This document shows, piece after piece, positions 27,587-38,282 of a stretch of 52,419 bases of DNA (the first letter of the stretch is position 1; the number at the start of each line of letters is the position of its first letter). The notes below the pieces were generated by a model. The model was not told where the DNA came from and did not search any database. It saw only the letters and a program-made list of their open reading frames with translations. The position numbers were made by a program, and so were the translations under genes. Source of the DNA: Solidesulfovibrio magneticus str. Maddingley MBC34 (GTDB lineage: Bacteria > Desulfobacterota > Desulfovibrionia > Desulfovibrionales > Desulfovibrionaceae); the NCBI GenBank assembly GCA_000307955.1, contig ALAO01000083.1:1-52419 (forward strand), written 5' to 3'.

Positions 27587-28063
27587 TTAGAAGGAACCGA
27601 GCATGTCCCGTTCTTCGCCGGAAAGCAGCTTGTTGAGGTCGAGCAGGATGAGCAGCCGATCCTCGAGCTTGCCCACGCCGCTGATGTATTCGGACTCCAG
27701 GCCCGAAACGACGGGTGGCGGCGGCTCAACCGTGCTGGCGGGTATGCGCAGCACCTCGGAAACGGAATCGACCACAAACCCGACGATCATGTTGTTGATC
27801 TCGATGACGATGATGCGGGTATGCTTGTCGTGGTCCCGTGTGGTCAGGCCAAAGCGCCGCCGGAGATCGATGATGGGTATGACCTTGCCCCGCAGGTTGA
27901 TGACACCCTCGACGAACTCGGGGGCGCGCGGGACCTTGGTGATATCCATCATGCGGATGATCTCCTGCACGCTGAGGATATCGACGCCAAATTCCTCCTC
28001 GCCAATACTGAACGTGACGAGTTGGAGGAGTTCGGCATCCTGTTTCTTGAGGGTTTCCTCCAT
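27587..28063 (-). CDS. cheW: CheW-type chemotaxis coupling protein
   Basis: A single CheW-like domain (158 residues) that links chemoreceptors to CheA. It has LVTFSIGEEEFGVDILSVQE at the start, VEGVINLRGKVIPIIDLRRRFGL in the middle and ISGVGKLEDRLLILLDLNKLL near the end, all CheW hallmarks. ATG 28063 has GGGAG 9 bases upstream. No cheA, receptor or other chemotaxis genes lie beside it, so it is an orphan coupling protein here; desulfovibrios usually carry several. It stands alone between mfd and a small exported-protein gene. Confidence 0.95.
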   Translation of the reverse strand: MEETLKKQDAELLQLVTFSIGEEEFGVDILSVQEIIRMMDITKVPRAPEFVEGVINLRGKVIPIIDLRRRFGLTTRDHDKHTRIIVIEINNMIVGFVVDSVSEVLRIPASTVEPPPPVVSGLESEYISGVGKLEDRLLILLDLNKLLSGEERDMLGSF

Positions 28064-28235
28064 GCGGCAAGCTCCCGTTTATAGTGTGGCCGCGCCTGGG
28101 GCGGCAAAATGCGTCGCTATAGCAACTCTTACGAAAAGCGCCCACAAAGCGCAAGGCCGATACGCGGTCCGGCCCCAAAAACGCGCCGTGACGTGGCAAC
28201 GCCGCCGCCAGAGCGGCGTCAGGGCAAGGGAAAAA

Positions 28236-28727
28236 TCACTCTCCGGCGTCCGTTCCGGCTTCGTGTTGGCGTTCCTCTGGGGTCATGCTCCAGAACGGAA
28301 AACCGTCCTTGGTGCGGCGGACCTTGAGTTGGACGTCGTCGCCTTTCTTGACCTTGACGGCCATGAGCACGTCCTGGCCGTCGAACTCGGCCCAGGCCCC
28401 GGCCGCCTTGACCTGATCGCCTTCCTTGAGGCCGATGGAGGCCAGATCAACGAACTCCTTGGGGCCAAGATGCACGATTTCCAAGGTTTTGTCTTTCTTG
28501 TCCTCGACCTGCAAGGCCACGCCCGTAGCCATGCCCGGCAACGGCACGATGTCGTAAATCTTGACCACCCGCCCCTTGACGGCGTCGGCTTCCTTGGGAT
28601 CGAACATCTTGTCGTAGGCCCCGCCCCGCTCCCAGCCCCGGATGTTGGGGTTGGCCTTGGGGCCGGCCTGAGCCAGACCGACCAGAAGCGCCAAAACCAC
28701 AACCGTCAGCATCGCCAGTTTCCGCAT
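28236..28727 (-). CDS. Small exported protein, OB-fold-like
   Basis: A 163-residue protein with signal peptide (MRKLAMLTVVVLALLVGLAQA). The mature region carries VKGRVVKIYDIVPLPGMATG, then LQVEDKKDKTLEIVHLGPKE, then LKEGDQVKAAGAWAEFDGQD: short beta strands alternating with charged turns, similar in look to periplasmic OB-fold proteins. That is an impression from strand pattern only, and no family is named. ATG 28727 has AGGGAG upstream. It sits 74 bases after the M29 aminopeptidase gene on the same strand; whether they are co-transcribed is not clear. Confidence 0.8.
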   Translation of the reverse strand: MRKLAMLTVVVLALLVGLAQAGPKANPNIRGWERGGAYDKMFDPKEADAVKGRVVKIYDIVPLPGMATGVALQVEDKKDKTLEIVHLGPKEFVDLASIGLKEGDQVKAAGAWAEFDGQDVLMAVKVKKGDDVQLKVRRTKDGFPFWSMTPEERQHEAGTDAGE

Positions 28728-28801
28728 ACCCCGCTCCCTTGCTTGTGGATACGCGCCGCGTGGGCGCGCCCCTGCCGCGTTACGGCAGGCCGCCCGTCGC
28801 G

Positions 28802-30001
28802 TCAATACGTGAACTGCCCATCCTCGTAGATGGTCACGTCGCTGCCGTCGGCAAGATGGGCGCGCACCCGTTTGGGCTCGGTATTGACGAGATCCCAATG
28901 CAGGGCCGAATCGTTAAAGCCGAGCTCGGCTTTCCTGGCGGCGTCGAGGCTGGCCGGGTCGCCGTCGTAGGTGTCGGAATAGGAGCTTCCCACGGCCACA
29001 TGGCAGTTGCCGTTGGAGCCGCCGAAGTTTTCATCATACAGCGTATTGGCCATGAACTTGTCGATGCGGGAAAAACGCCGGTCGGTCAGGGAAAATTCGC
29101 CGATGCGCGAGGCCCCGGGGTCCATGGCCAGCTGTTTGCGCACGAACTGCTCGCCCTGCTCGGCCGAGACGTCCGCCACCTGGCCGTCCTTGAAGGTCAG
29201 GCGCACCCCGGAGACGAGGTTGCCGCTGCGGTACGACGGCTGGTCGGCGAAATAGCGCCCGGACACGCCGCGCCAGTCGGGCGAGGTAAAGATTTCGAAG
29301 CTCGGGATGTTGTGGCCGGAAAGCCCGAGCCAGCGGCGGCGCTCGCCGACGCTCACCTTGAGGTCCACGCCGGCCGATTCCACATGGAGGTAGTCGGCCT
29401 TGATGCTGCCAAGCCAGGCCTTGATCTCCCGGACTTCTTCATACAGCGCCCGCCAGCGGGCCACGGGGTCCGGGTCCTTGAGGAAACAGGCGGCCACGAC
29501 CTGGGCGGCGTAGTCCTTTTTCGACAGCCCGGCCTTGGCGGCCAGTTCGGCCGTGGGATACAGGCACAGCGTCCAGCCGAATTCGCCGCGTTCCTCCCGG
29601 CGCACCAAAATGTCGCGAAGGGGCTTGCGGGCCACGGCGGCGGCGGCGATGCGCTTGGGGTCCACGCCGCTTAGATGCGTCAGGCTGTCCGGGCCGAGCA
29701 GATGCATGGCCCCATGGAGATTTTCGTGGAGTTCGGCTTGTCCCGGAGCCTGGAACACGAGCTGGGCCTCGTCGGCCTTGCCGTAAAAGGCGCTTTCCAT
29801 GGCCGGGGTGAGCGTCAGGCGCGGCACGGGATTGATGCCGCGCTCCAGCAGCTTGGCGTAGACGGCCTCGGCCAGCTTCAGGGCGGCCAGTTCGTATTGG
29901 ACAAGCACCACGTCGCCGGGCTTGTAGGGTTCGGTGCGGGAGGTGAAAAGCCCCCAGACCAGGACGTCGGCGTATTTATCGAGTTGCGGTCGCGTCAGCA
30001 C
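28802..30001 (-). CDS. M29-family aminopeptidase
   Basis: Cytosolic metallo-aminopeptidase of family M29 (399 residues, normal length). It has the family N-terminus (LDKYADVLVWGL), and the putative metal ligands are in place: Glu in IPSFEIFTSPDWRGVSG, Glu in IGEFSLTD, His in GNCHVAVGSSY, and His-x-Asp in ALHWDLV. The start is GTG 30001 with AAGGA at longer-than-usual spacing. It is divergent from infA, with 175 bases between that include the infA promoter. Confidence 0.92.
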   Translation of the reverse strand: MLTRPQLDKYADVLVWGLFTSRTEPYKPGDVVLVQYELAALKLAEAVYAKLLERGINPVPRLTLTPAMESAFYGKADEAQLVFQAPGQAELHENLHGAMHLLGPDSLTHLSGVDPKRIAAAAVARKPLRDILVRREERGEFGWTLCLYPTAELAAKAGLSKKDYAAQVVAACFLKDPDPVARWRALYEEVREIKAWLGSIKADYLHVESAGVDLKVSVGERRRWLGLSGHNIPSFEIFTSPDWRGVSGRYFADQPSYRSGNLVSGVRLTFKDGQVADVSAEQGEQFVRKQLAMDPGASRIGEFSLTDRRFSRIDKFMANTLYDENFGGSNGNCHVAVGSSYSDTYDGDPASLDAARKAELGFNDSALHWDLVNTEPKRVRAHLADGSDVTIYEDGQFTY

Positions 30002-30080
30002 GGCGGTTATTCCTTTTTTTCAAGGCTATACCCCAAAAAGCGGCCGGGCGGCAAGAACGGGCGGCAGGCCACGTTGCCCC

Positions 30081-30108
30081 TTGCTTTTTGGGAAAAAACC
30101 ATCTACCT
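30081..30108 (+). promoter_or_regulatory. Candidate infA promoter
   Basis: TTGCTT (30081-30086), 16-base spacer, CTACCT (30103-30108), then AACCCCGTTC. The layout matches those before rpsT and rpsU. The -35 is less perfect than theirs; assignment depends on the three-way similarity. Confidence 0.5.
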
Positions 30109-30176
30109 AACCCCGTTCACGATAACGCGACCATTCGGCCGCGTCCATGGGGCGCGCCGTCAGGAGGATACTGTTT

Positions 30177-30395
30177 ATGGCCAAAGAAGGCGCCATCGAG
30201 GTCGACGGCGTGGTGCAGGAAGCCCTGCCCAACGCCATGTTCCGCGTCGAGCTGGAAAACGGTCACGAAGTGCTGGCCCACATTTCCGGCAAAATGCGCA
30301 AGTTCTACATCCGCATCCTGCCCGGCGACCGGGTCAAGGTCGAGCTTTCGCCCTACGACCTCACCCGCGGCCGCATCACCTACCGCCTCAAGTAG
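30177..30395 (+). CDS. infA: Translation initiation factor IF-1
   Basis: IF-1, a 72-residue S1/OB-fold protein binding the 30S A-site. [40 protein letters not shown], and [20 protein letters not shown] are diagnostic. ATG 30177 has AGGAGG 9 bases upstream (30162-30167); a reading from 30147 only adds an unsupported leader. It is a monocistronic gene, not part of a ribosomal-protein operon here, convergent with the beta-CASP gene. Confidence 0.98.
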   Translation: MAKEGAIEVDGVVQEALPNAMFRVELENGHEVLAHISGKMRKFYIRILPGDRVKVELSPYDLTRGRITYRLK

Positions 30396-30525
30396 CCCGC
30401 CGACCGCCGACTCACGGGCCGCGCCTTTCGGGGCGCTTCCCGCTCCCAAGCAGCCAAGGCCCGCAAGGCTATTACGGATTTCGCGCACGGGACGCCAGCC
30501 ACGCCGCCCTCCCCTGTCGATGGAC

Positions 30526-30558
30526 GGCGCGGCCCCGGGGGCTGCCCGAGGCCGCGCC
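30526..30558. terminator. Hairpin between convergent infA and beta-CASP gene
   Basis: GGCGCGGCC (30526-30534) pairs perfectly with GGCCGCGCC (30550-30558) across a GC-rich loop. The position between two convergent stops suggests a shared terminator, but neither side has a clear U-tract. Confidence 0.4.
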
Positions 30559-30571
30559 CTTGGCCTGAAGC

Positions 30572-32179
30572 CTACAATTCCGAGAGCAGCTCCAGCATCT
30601 CCCGGTCCAGGGTCGTGATCCGCTGGCGCAGTTCCGCCTGTTCCTCGGACGGGCGCTCGGCCAGATCCTTGGCCTTGCCGCGCAGCCGGGCCAGCCGCCC
30701 TTCCATCTCGGCGAACAGCACTTCCCAGTCGATGTGCGGGTGGGCCTTTTCGGCGTCCACCGCCACCATCGGTTCGGCCCCTGGCGTGAGCGTGTATTCC
30801 TCAAGGTACTGCGGGATGCGCACCTTGACCCCGAAACGCTGGCGGATCAGCCCAGCCAGGGTCTCCAGGGCCTTTTGCTCGCCGTGGACCAGAAACACCT
30901 GCGGGTGGTTGACCTTGAAATGCGACAGCCAGGCGAGAATCTGGCTCTGGCCGGCGTGGGAAGAAAAGCCGCCGATGGTGTAGACCTTGGCGTTGACCGC
31001 CACTTCCTCGCCGAGGATGCGGATCATCTTCGCGCCGTCCACGATCTTGCGGCCGGGCGTGCCCATGGCCTGGAAACCGACGAAAACGATGCCGGCCTCG
31101 GGACGCCACAGGTTGTGGCGCAGATGGTGCTTGACGCGCCCGGCGTTGCACATGCCGCTGGCGGCGATGACGATGGCCGGGCCCTTGAGTTCGTTGATCT
31201 CGCGGGACTGGTCGGTGGTCTGGGTGAAGCGGAGGTTGGGCAGCGACAGCGGGTCCTCGCCCCGGTCGTAGTAGGCCCGGGTCTCGGCGTCGAGGTAGGC
31301 CGGGTTGCGCCGGAAGATCTCGGTGGCCTTGATCGCCAGCGGGCTGTCCACGAAGACCGGCAGGTCGGCCGGGATACGGTCTTCCTTGAGCAGCAGATGC
31401 AGGCAGAACAGCATTTCCTGGGTACGTTCCACGGCAAAGGCCGGGATGATGATCTTGCCGCCCCGGGCGTAGCTCTCGCGGATGGCCTGGGCCAGCTCCT
31501 CGCGGCTGTCCTGGGGGTTTTTGTGGTCGCGGTCGCCGTAAGTGCCTTCCAGGAACAGGTAGTCAGACTCCACCGGCTTGTCCGGATCGTTGACAAGCAG
31601 CTGGTCGGGCCGGCCGAGGTCGCCGGAAAAGAGCATCCGCGTGCGTTTGCCGTTGCCGTTAAGCGACAGCTCGATAAAGGCCGAGCCGAGAATATGGCCG
31701 GCGTCGTGGTAGACGGCGGTGATGCCCGGGGCCGGCGAGAAGGGTTCACCGTAGGGGACGGGGGTCAACAAGGCGGCGGCGGCCAGGGCGTCGGCCTTGG
31801 TGTAGAGGGCTTCCACGGTCCGGCCGCCATGGCGGCGGCTTTTGCGGCTGGCCCATTCGGCTTCCATCTCCTGAATGTGGGCGCTGTCCTCCAACATGAT
31901 GGAGAGCAGCTCCTTGGTCGGCGGCGTGCAATAGATCTTGCCGCTAAAGCCGGTCTTGACCATGCGCGGCAGGAGCCCCGAGTGGTCGATATGGGCGTGG
32001 GTGACCAGGAAGAAATCGATGTTGCGGGGCTTGTAGACCGAGGTGTCGAGGTTTCGGCGCTCGATGACCTCGTTGCCCTGGTGCATGCCGCAGTCGATGG
32101 CGAAGCGGGCCGCGGCGGTCTCGATAAGGTGGCAGGAACCGGTGACGGTGCCGGCCGCGCCGAGGAACTTGACCTTCAT
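30572..32179 (-). CDS. Beta-CASP metallo-beta-lactamase-fold RNase-like protein
   Basis: MBL/beta-CASP family protein (535 residues), homologous to RNA-processing nucleases of the CPSF73/YSH1 type. The zinc site is THAHIDHSGLLPRM, with HDAGHILGSAF and SGDLGRPDQ following, and EGTYGDRDH marks the beta-CASP transition. FSSHAGQSQILAWL and FLVHGE give the C-terminal histidines. A further C-terminal stretch of about 80 residues (coiled-coil-like, ending LLELLSEL) is unusual. ATG 32179 has GGAGG at 4 bases. Likely a cytoplasmic nuclease; target unknown. Divergent from the LOG-family gene. Confidence 0.92.
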   Translation of the reverse strand: MKVKFLGAAGTVTGSCHLIETAAARFAIDCGMHQGNEVIERRNLDTSVYKPRNIDFFLVTHAHIDHSGLLPRMVKTGFSGKIYCTPPTKELLSIMLEDSAHIQEMEAEWASRKSRRHGGRTVEALYTKADALAAAALLTPVPYGEPFSPAPGITAVYHDAGHILGSAFIELSLNGNGKRTRMLFSGDLGRPDQLLVNDPDKPVESDYLFLEGTYGDRDHKNPQDSREELAQAIRESYARGGKIIIPAFAVERTQEMLFCLHLLLKEDRIPADLPVFVDSPLAIKATEIFRRNPAYLDAETRAYYDRGEDPLSLPNLRFTQTTDQSREINELKGPAIVIAASGMCNAGRVKHHLRHNLWRPEAGIVFVGFQAMGTPGRKIVDGAKMIRILGEEVAVNAKVYTIGGFSSHAGQSQILAWLSHFKVNHPQVFLVHGEQKALETLAGLIRQRFGVKVRIPQYLEEYTLTPGAEPMVAVDAEKAHPHIDWEVLFAEMEGRLARLRGKAKDLAERPSEEQAELRQRITTLDREMLELLSEL

Positions 32180-32243
32180 GGTGCCTCCGGGTGCGGCCGG
32201 CGGGGCGGCCGCGTCTTGATAATAAACGCCTTTGCGGGCAAGA

Positions 32244-32269
32244 CCGGCAAACGGTAGGCCGTTTGCCGG
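32244..32269. promoter_or_regulatory. Perfect 11-bp dyad between divergent genes
   Basis: CCGGCAAACGG-TAGG-CCGTTTGCCGG is a perfect 11-bp palindrome with a 4-base spacer, 65 bases from the beta-CASP start and 70 bases from the LOG start. It lies in the 5' region of both genes, so an operator or leader hairpin is more likely than a terminator. Confidence 0.55.
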
Positions 32270-32338
32270 AGGACGCCGTGTACCCCGTTCGGCCGCCGCT
32301 GAAAAGGCCCTGCCCGGAAATCAGCCAAAGGAGCGCCC

Positions 32339-32995
32339 ATGTCCGCCTCGCGCCAATACTTGATCAACGACCTGTCCATGTCGGAATCCTGGCGGCTTTT
32401 CAAGATCATGGCTGAAATCGTCGACGGATTCGAGCAGCTTGGAGAATTGAAACCGGCCGTGTCCATCTTCGGCTCGGCCCGGATAGGCCCCGATGAGCCG
32501 CTCTACGCCGAGACGTCCAAGCTCGCCCACATGCTCTGTCAGGCCGGCTATTCGGTCATCACCGGCGGCGGGCCGGGACTCATGGAAGCGGCCAACAAGG
32601 GGGCCTACGAATGCGGCGGCGAGTCGGTGGGCCTGCACATCCACCTGCCCCTGGAGCAGCAGCCCAACAAGTTCCTGACCATCCGCAGCGACTACCGCTA
32701 TTTCTTCATCCGCAAGCTCATGTTCATCAAGTACGCCATGGCCTACATCGCCATGCCCGGCGGCTTCGGCACCCTGGACGAGCTGAGCGAGGCCTTGGTG
32801 CTCATCCAGACCCGGCGCATCAAGCCCTTCCCCATCATTTTTATGGGCAAAGCCTTCTGGGGCGGGCTCATCGACTGGTTCAAAGGCACGCTGCAAGAGC
32901 GGGGGTTCGTCTCGGCCGAGGACATGGAGCTTTTTACCGTTCTCGACACGCCGGAAGAGGCCGTGGCCTACATCCGGCGGCACGTCATCATCTAA
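32339..32995 (+). CDS. LOG-family Rossmann-fold protein (TIGR00730-like)
   Basis: Lysine-decarboxylase-like / LOG family protein (218 residues), related to cytokinin-riboside-monophosphate phosphoribohydrolases. It carries the two diagnostic motifs: GGGPGLMEAANKGA near residue 80 and PGGFGTLDELSEAL near 138 (the PGGxGTxxE box). In bacteria the family probably acts on nucleoside monophosphates; the name lysine decarboxylase is historical. ATG 32339 has AAAGGAG upstream. It is followed 25 bases later by the DUF188 gene, probably in the same transcript. Confidence 0.93.
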   Translation: MSASRQYLINDLSMSESWRLFKIMAEIVDGFEQLGELKPAVSIFGSARIGPDEPLYAETSKLAHMLCQAGYSVITGGGPGLMEAANKGAYECGGESVGLHIHLPLEQQPNKFLTIRSDYRYFFIRKLMFIKYAMAYIAMPGGFGTLDELSEALVLIQTRRIKPFPIIFMGKAFWGGLIDWFKGTLQERGFVSAEDMELFTVLDTPEEAVAYIRRHVII

Positions 32996-33020
32996 CCTTT
33001 AGAGGACGCTCCAGGATACC

Positions 33021-33482
33021 ATGAAGATTTACGCCGATGCCGACGCCCTGCCCACGCCCATCAAGGACATCTTGTGCCGGGCGGCCATGCGACGGGGCAT
33101 TTCTCTCGTGCTCGTCGCCAACAAGGCCCTGCGCTTCCCCGAGTCGCCCCATATCGCGGCCGTGCGGGTGGGCCAGGGCTTCGACGTTGTTGATGGGGTC
33201 ATCGTCGAACGCGTGGCGTCCGGCGACTTGGTCATTACGGCCGACATTCCGCTGGCCGCCCAGGTGGTGGAGAAGGACGCCCATGCCCTGAATCCGCGCG
33301 GGGAGCGCTACACCCGCGACAACATCCAGGGCAAGCTGGCCATGCGGGGGCTGCTCTCGGAGCTGCGCGACTCGGGGGTGGTCACCGGCGGCCCGCCGCC
33401 CCTGTCCAACCGGGACCGGGAGGCGTTCGCCAGGGAACTGGAGATGATTCTGCAACGGCACGGGCCAGGAAGCCAAGTTTGA
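33021..33482 (+). CDS. YaiI/YqxD (DUF188) family protein
   Basis: DUF188 family protein of 153 residues, a NYN/PIN-like fold predicted to bind metal and nucleic acid; biochemical role is not established. [18 protein letters not shown], the acidic [21 protein letters not shown], and [18 protein letters not shown] are characteristic. ATG 33021 has AGGA upstream. It follows the LOG gene by 25 bases; a terminator lies about 130 bases past its stop. Confidence 0.92.
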   Translation: MKIYADADALPTPIKDILCRAAMRRGISLVLVANKALRFPESPHIAAVRVGQGFDVVDGVIVERVASGDLVITADIPLAAQVVEKDAHALNPRGERYTRDNIQGKLAMRGLLSELRDSGVVTGGPPPLSNRDREAFARELEMILQRHGPGSQV

Positions 33483-33967
33483 AGCCGGCTGTCGCAGGAC
33501 TGAAGCCGGCAGCGAAAGCTCTTTTTCGCCGCGATGTTCCTTTGAGAGCGCCGCATCAAGCCGGCTAAAATCCAACGGACGATTATCCCTGCCAAGGTTT
33601 CGCCACTGGGGACAGAAAGCCCCGGCCGTCGCAACGATCGGGGCTTTGCCTTTTATGGCTGCCGCCGGGGCGTGCTGGTCACGCAGGTGCTGGCTTGTCG
33701 CGGGAGGCGACGATTTGAGGCCTCGGGGCATGCATCAAGAAATCAGACCCGCCGGCGGCGGCATCCTCCCGGACCAATTCAAAAATAATTTTGTCTTGTC
33801 TTGTTCAAGGCGCAACGCCGCAAGCCTCGTCCTTCGCGAGGATACTGCTTGGCGATCACGAAACAAACTTTACTCGTGTTACGTTTACAAAAACCAACCG
33901 CAAGTCCATGATGCACTTCACAACGGGCTTCGATTTTCACCCTCAACGAAGTAACTGGGGAGCGCCC
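33483..33967. other. 485-base stretch without a recognised gene
   Basis: Contains the terminator at 33616-33654. From about 33780 to 33960 it is AT-richer, probably the promoter and leader of the Cys-rich orphan gene. I see no structured RNA and no convincing coding frame. Confidence 0.6.
33616..33654 (+). terminator. Terminator downstream of the DUF188 gene (copy 1 of repeat)
   Basis: AAAGCCCCGG pairs with (T)CGGGGCTTT around a CGTC/ACGA inner stem, and GCCTTTTA follows on the plus strand. A near-identical copy sits at 34630-34670. Confidence 0.8.
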
Positions 33968-34330
33968 ATGAACATGTACACGACGGACTTGGCAGGTTGG
34001 CTGCGGACATGCGGACCGGATTGCTCCAATGACGCGCATTGCCTTGAACAGGCGGTACTCACAGTCGGCAAGCGATTCGGCAAATATCGGGCGCAAGAGG
34101 ATGACGGCCTGGTATTTCTCGCCAGGGCTGAAATGCCGATGCGACTGTGCCTGCGCTGCGCCGACGACGTCGACGATCTCCTGCGCTTGCTGCGGATTCC
34201 CTACCGGTTCGAGCTAAACGCCCAGCGGGAGCTCGACAAGGCCCGACTGGCCCCCAATCGCCCCAAGGTCGTGTCCATCCAGGGCTGCCGGGGCAACTGT
34301 CGCCAGCGAGACGTGGTCGAGGCATGCTGA
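33968..34330 (+). CDS. Orphan Cys-rich cytosolic protein
   Basis: A 120-residue protein without signal peptide or membrane segment and with 8 cysteines: C15-x3-C19-x5-C25, C61-x2-C64, C107-x3-C111, and C120 at the very end. The pattern suggests zinc or a cluster, or redox centres, but no known family was recognised. ATG 33968 has GGGGAG 5 bases upstream, which is the best start; a longer in-frame reading to 33791 has an unsupported leader. Codon use is as GC-rich as neighbours. Flanked on both sides by copies of one terminator. No partner gene is adjacent. Confidence 0.72.
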   Translation: MNMYTTDLAGWLRTCGPDCSNDAHCLEQAVLTVGKRFGKYRAQEDDGLVFLARAEMPMRLCLRCADDVDDLLRLLRIPYRFELNAQRELDKARLAPNRPKVVSIQGCRGNCRQRDVVEAC

Positions 34331-34520
34331 GTTCGGCCGGGATGTCGGCCTGGCCGGCCTTCATCCGCAAGGTCGTCGACGCGGGGCCGGCCGTTGATTT
34401 GCCGTGGCCGCCAGGAAAACTGGACCAGTTTTGTATTATGCTTTAATTGATACAACAAAGGACATTTGTCACAATCTTCCCAGGTTGAGACTGGTGCTCC
34501 TCACTGCATTTGGAATGCGT

Positions 34521-34561
34521 CAAACCCCTGCCGTGTTGTCGCGGCGGGGGTTTGGTGTTTT
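34521..34561 (+). terminator. Rho-independent terminator
   Basis: CAAACCCC (34521-34528) pairs with GGGGTTTG (34547-34554), with an inner GCCG/CGGC stem, followed by GTGTTTT on the plus strand. Confidence 0.75.
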
Positions 34562-34629
34562 CGGGCGGAGCAAAAAATGATCCTGCACCGGCGCGGGCCG
34601 TCCTGACGCGCCCGATCCGCCGACATGAC

Positions 34630-34670
34630 AAAGCCCCGGCCGTCGCGACGACCGGGGCTTTGCGTTTATT
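34630..34670 (+). terminator. Terminator, copy 2 of repeat; between convergent units
   Basis: AAAGCCCCGG-CCGTCG-CGACGA-CCGGGGCTTT is a near-perfect stem with GCGTTTATTT after it. It is a near-identical copy of the terminator at 33616-33654 and lies 40 bases past the rpoD stop, so may serve both strands. Confidence 0.75.
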
Positions 34671-34702
34671 TCGAGTGCCGCCGGAGCGGGCCGGCGCGAA
34701 AC

Positions 34703-36461
<1,759 letters not shown>

Positions 36462-36469
<8 letters not shown>

Positions 36470-38192
36470 CTCCCCTCCCGGAAAGGGCTTGCAGTTCCCC
36501 GAGAAGCCGCAGGGCTTCCTCGCTGTCTCCCCGTTGCTGGGCCAGACGGATGGCGTCCATGACGGCCCGCCGCCGGTCGCTCTCCCGCGCCTCATGGAGA
36601 AATACGCAAAGTTCCTCGAAAAACGCCGCCGCGTCCGCATCGGACACGGGCGGTTCCATCTGCGCCTTGGCCCAAAAGGCGGTTTCGGGCTCGGTCAGGC
36701 GCGCCTCGGACTCGTCCGCGACCAATCCGGCGAGTCTGGCGAAAAACATCCGGGCGTCGGCGTTGCCCAAAAGTTCGCCCGCCCCGGCCTCGGCCAAGTG
36801 CGCCGCATAGTCCGGCCGGCGCACGACAAACGACAAAATCTGGGCGTCGCGCGGGGCCAGCTCCCAGGCCGGCTGGCGCGGCGCGGCCGCCTCGCCCGGC
36901 CGAGGCCCGGGGGCCGGCCTCTTGGCCGGTCGGGAAAGCAGCCGGCGCAGTTCGGCCTCGGCCAGCCCCAGCCCAGAGGCCACGCGGGGAATAAACAGCG
37001 CCCGCAGGCCCTCGTCGGCCAGGCCCCCCAAAAACTCCCCGGCCCAGGCCACAATCTCCCGGGGGGCATAGGTCTCGCGCACCATGCGCAGACAGAAATT
37101 GAGCCCGTCCTCGGCCCGCTCCAGACAGGCCTCGAAGCCGTCGCGCCCCTTAGCATGGAGCAGGCTGTCCACGTCCTCGCCGTCAGGCAAGGGCACCACG
37201 CGGCAGGCTCCGCCCAGGGTCAAAAGCATCTGGGCCGCTCGCACGGCCGCCTTGCGGCCCGGCGCGTCGCCGTCAAAGACCAGATCGACCCGGGGGGCGA
37301 ACCCGCTTAAGCGCTTGGCCTGCTCATGGGTCATGGCCGTTCCCAGCACCCCGCAGGCCTCGCCGTAGCCGAACTGGTGCAAGGTGATGACGTCGAGATA
37401 GCCTTCGCTCAAAAGCGCCCGCCTGGTCTTGGCCATGACCGGCCGGGCCTCGAACAGTCCGTAAAGATGCTGCCCCTTGGTGTAGATGGGGGTTTCGGCG
37501 CTGTTTAAATACTTCGGGTCGCCCTCGCCCATGACCCGGCCGCCAAAAGCGATGACCCGGCCGCCGCCGTCGCGGATGGGGAACATGAGCCGGCCGCGAA
37601 ACCGGTCCCAGGTGCGCCCGTTTTTGCCCTGGGTCAAAAGGCCGGCGATGATGGCCGAATCGTCGTCAAAGCCCTTGCGGCGCAGTACGCTCTGCAGGCC
37701 CTGCCAGCCCTCGGGACTCACGCCCAGGGAAAACCGCTCGATCATCTCGGCGCTGACCCCGCGCCTTTCCAGGTACTCCCGGGCGACCCGGCCTTCGTTC
37801 TGGCCGAGCAGATAGCGGAAATACCGGTCGGCCAGCTCATGCATGGCCAGGCAGGCGTCGCGCTCGCGCTTCTTGGCCGCCGCGCGCGGATCGCTGCGTG
37901 CCCGGCCGAGATCGACCCCCACTTCGGAAGCCAGCCGCTCCAGCCCTTCGCGAAACTCCAGGCCGTTTATGCGGCAAAAAAAATCAATGACGTCCCCCGA
38001 GGCCTGGCACCCGAAACAGTGAAAAAAGCCTTTGTCGGGATGGACGTTAAACGACCCCTTGGTCTCCTGGTGAAACGGACAAGGCCCCACCAGCCGGCTG
38101 CCGACCGGCCGCAGGGTCACGTAACGCCCCACGATTTCGGCGATGTTGGCCCGGGCCTTGACCGCCGCCACGGCCCCGGAATCGTTTTTCAT
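36462..38192 (-). CDS. dnaG: DNA primase DnaG
   Basis: DNA primase (576 residues) making RNA primers at the replication fork. The zinc-binding domain [25 protein letters not shown] near the N-terminus, the RNA-polymerase domain with [20 protein letters not shown], and the TOPRIM region [20 protein letters not shown] are all recognisable; a helicase-binding region follows. ATG 38192 ([12 protein letters not shown]) starts the conserved fold; its Shine-Dalgarno is weak. The longer frame to 38237 is possible. Its stop overlaps the start of rpoD. Confidence 0.97.
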
Positions 38193-38282
38193 CGCACCCG
38201 GCCAGACAAACGTTGCAAGCGGCCCGGGGCCGCCCAAGGGTTGTCCGCTCCCGCCGGCGAAGCGAACAAGAAATATCGACGC

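Larger units (their letters stand above)
34331..34702. other. 372-base stretch holding two plus-strand terminators
   Basis: Between the Cys-rich gene and the end of rpoD. It holds hairpins at 34521-34561 and 34630-34670, both with T-rich tails on the plus strand. Two terminators so far past the last gene leave room for a short untranslated transcript from about 34440, but no promoter is convincing. Confidence 0.55.
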
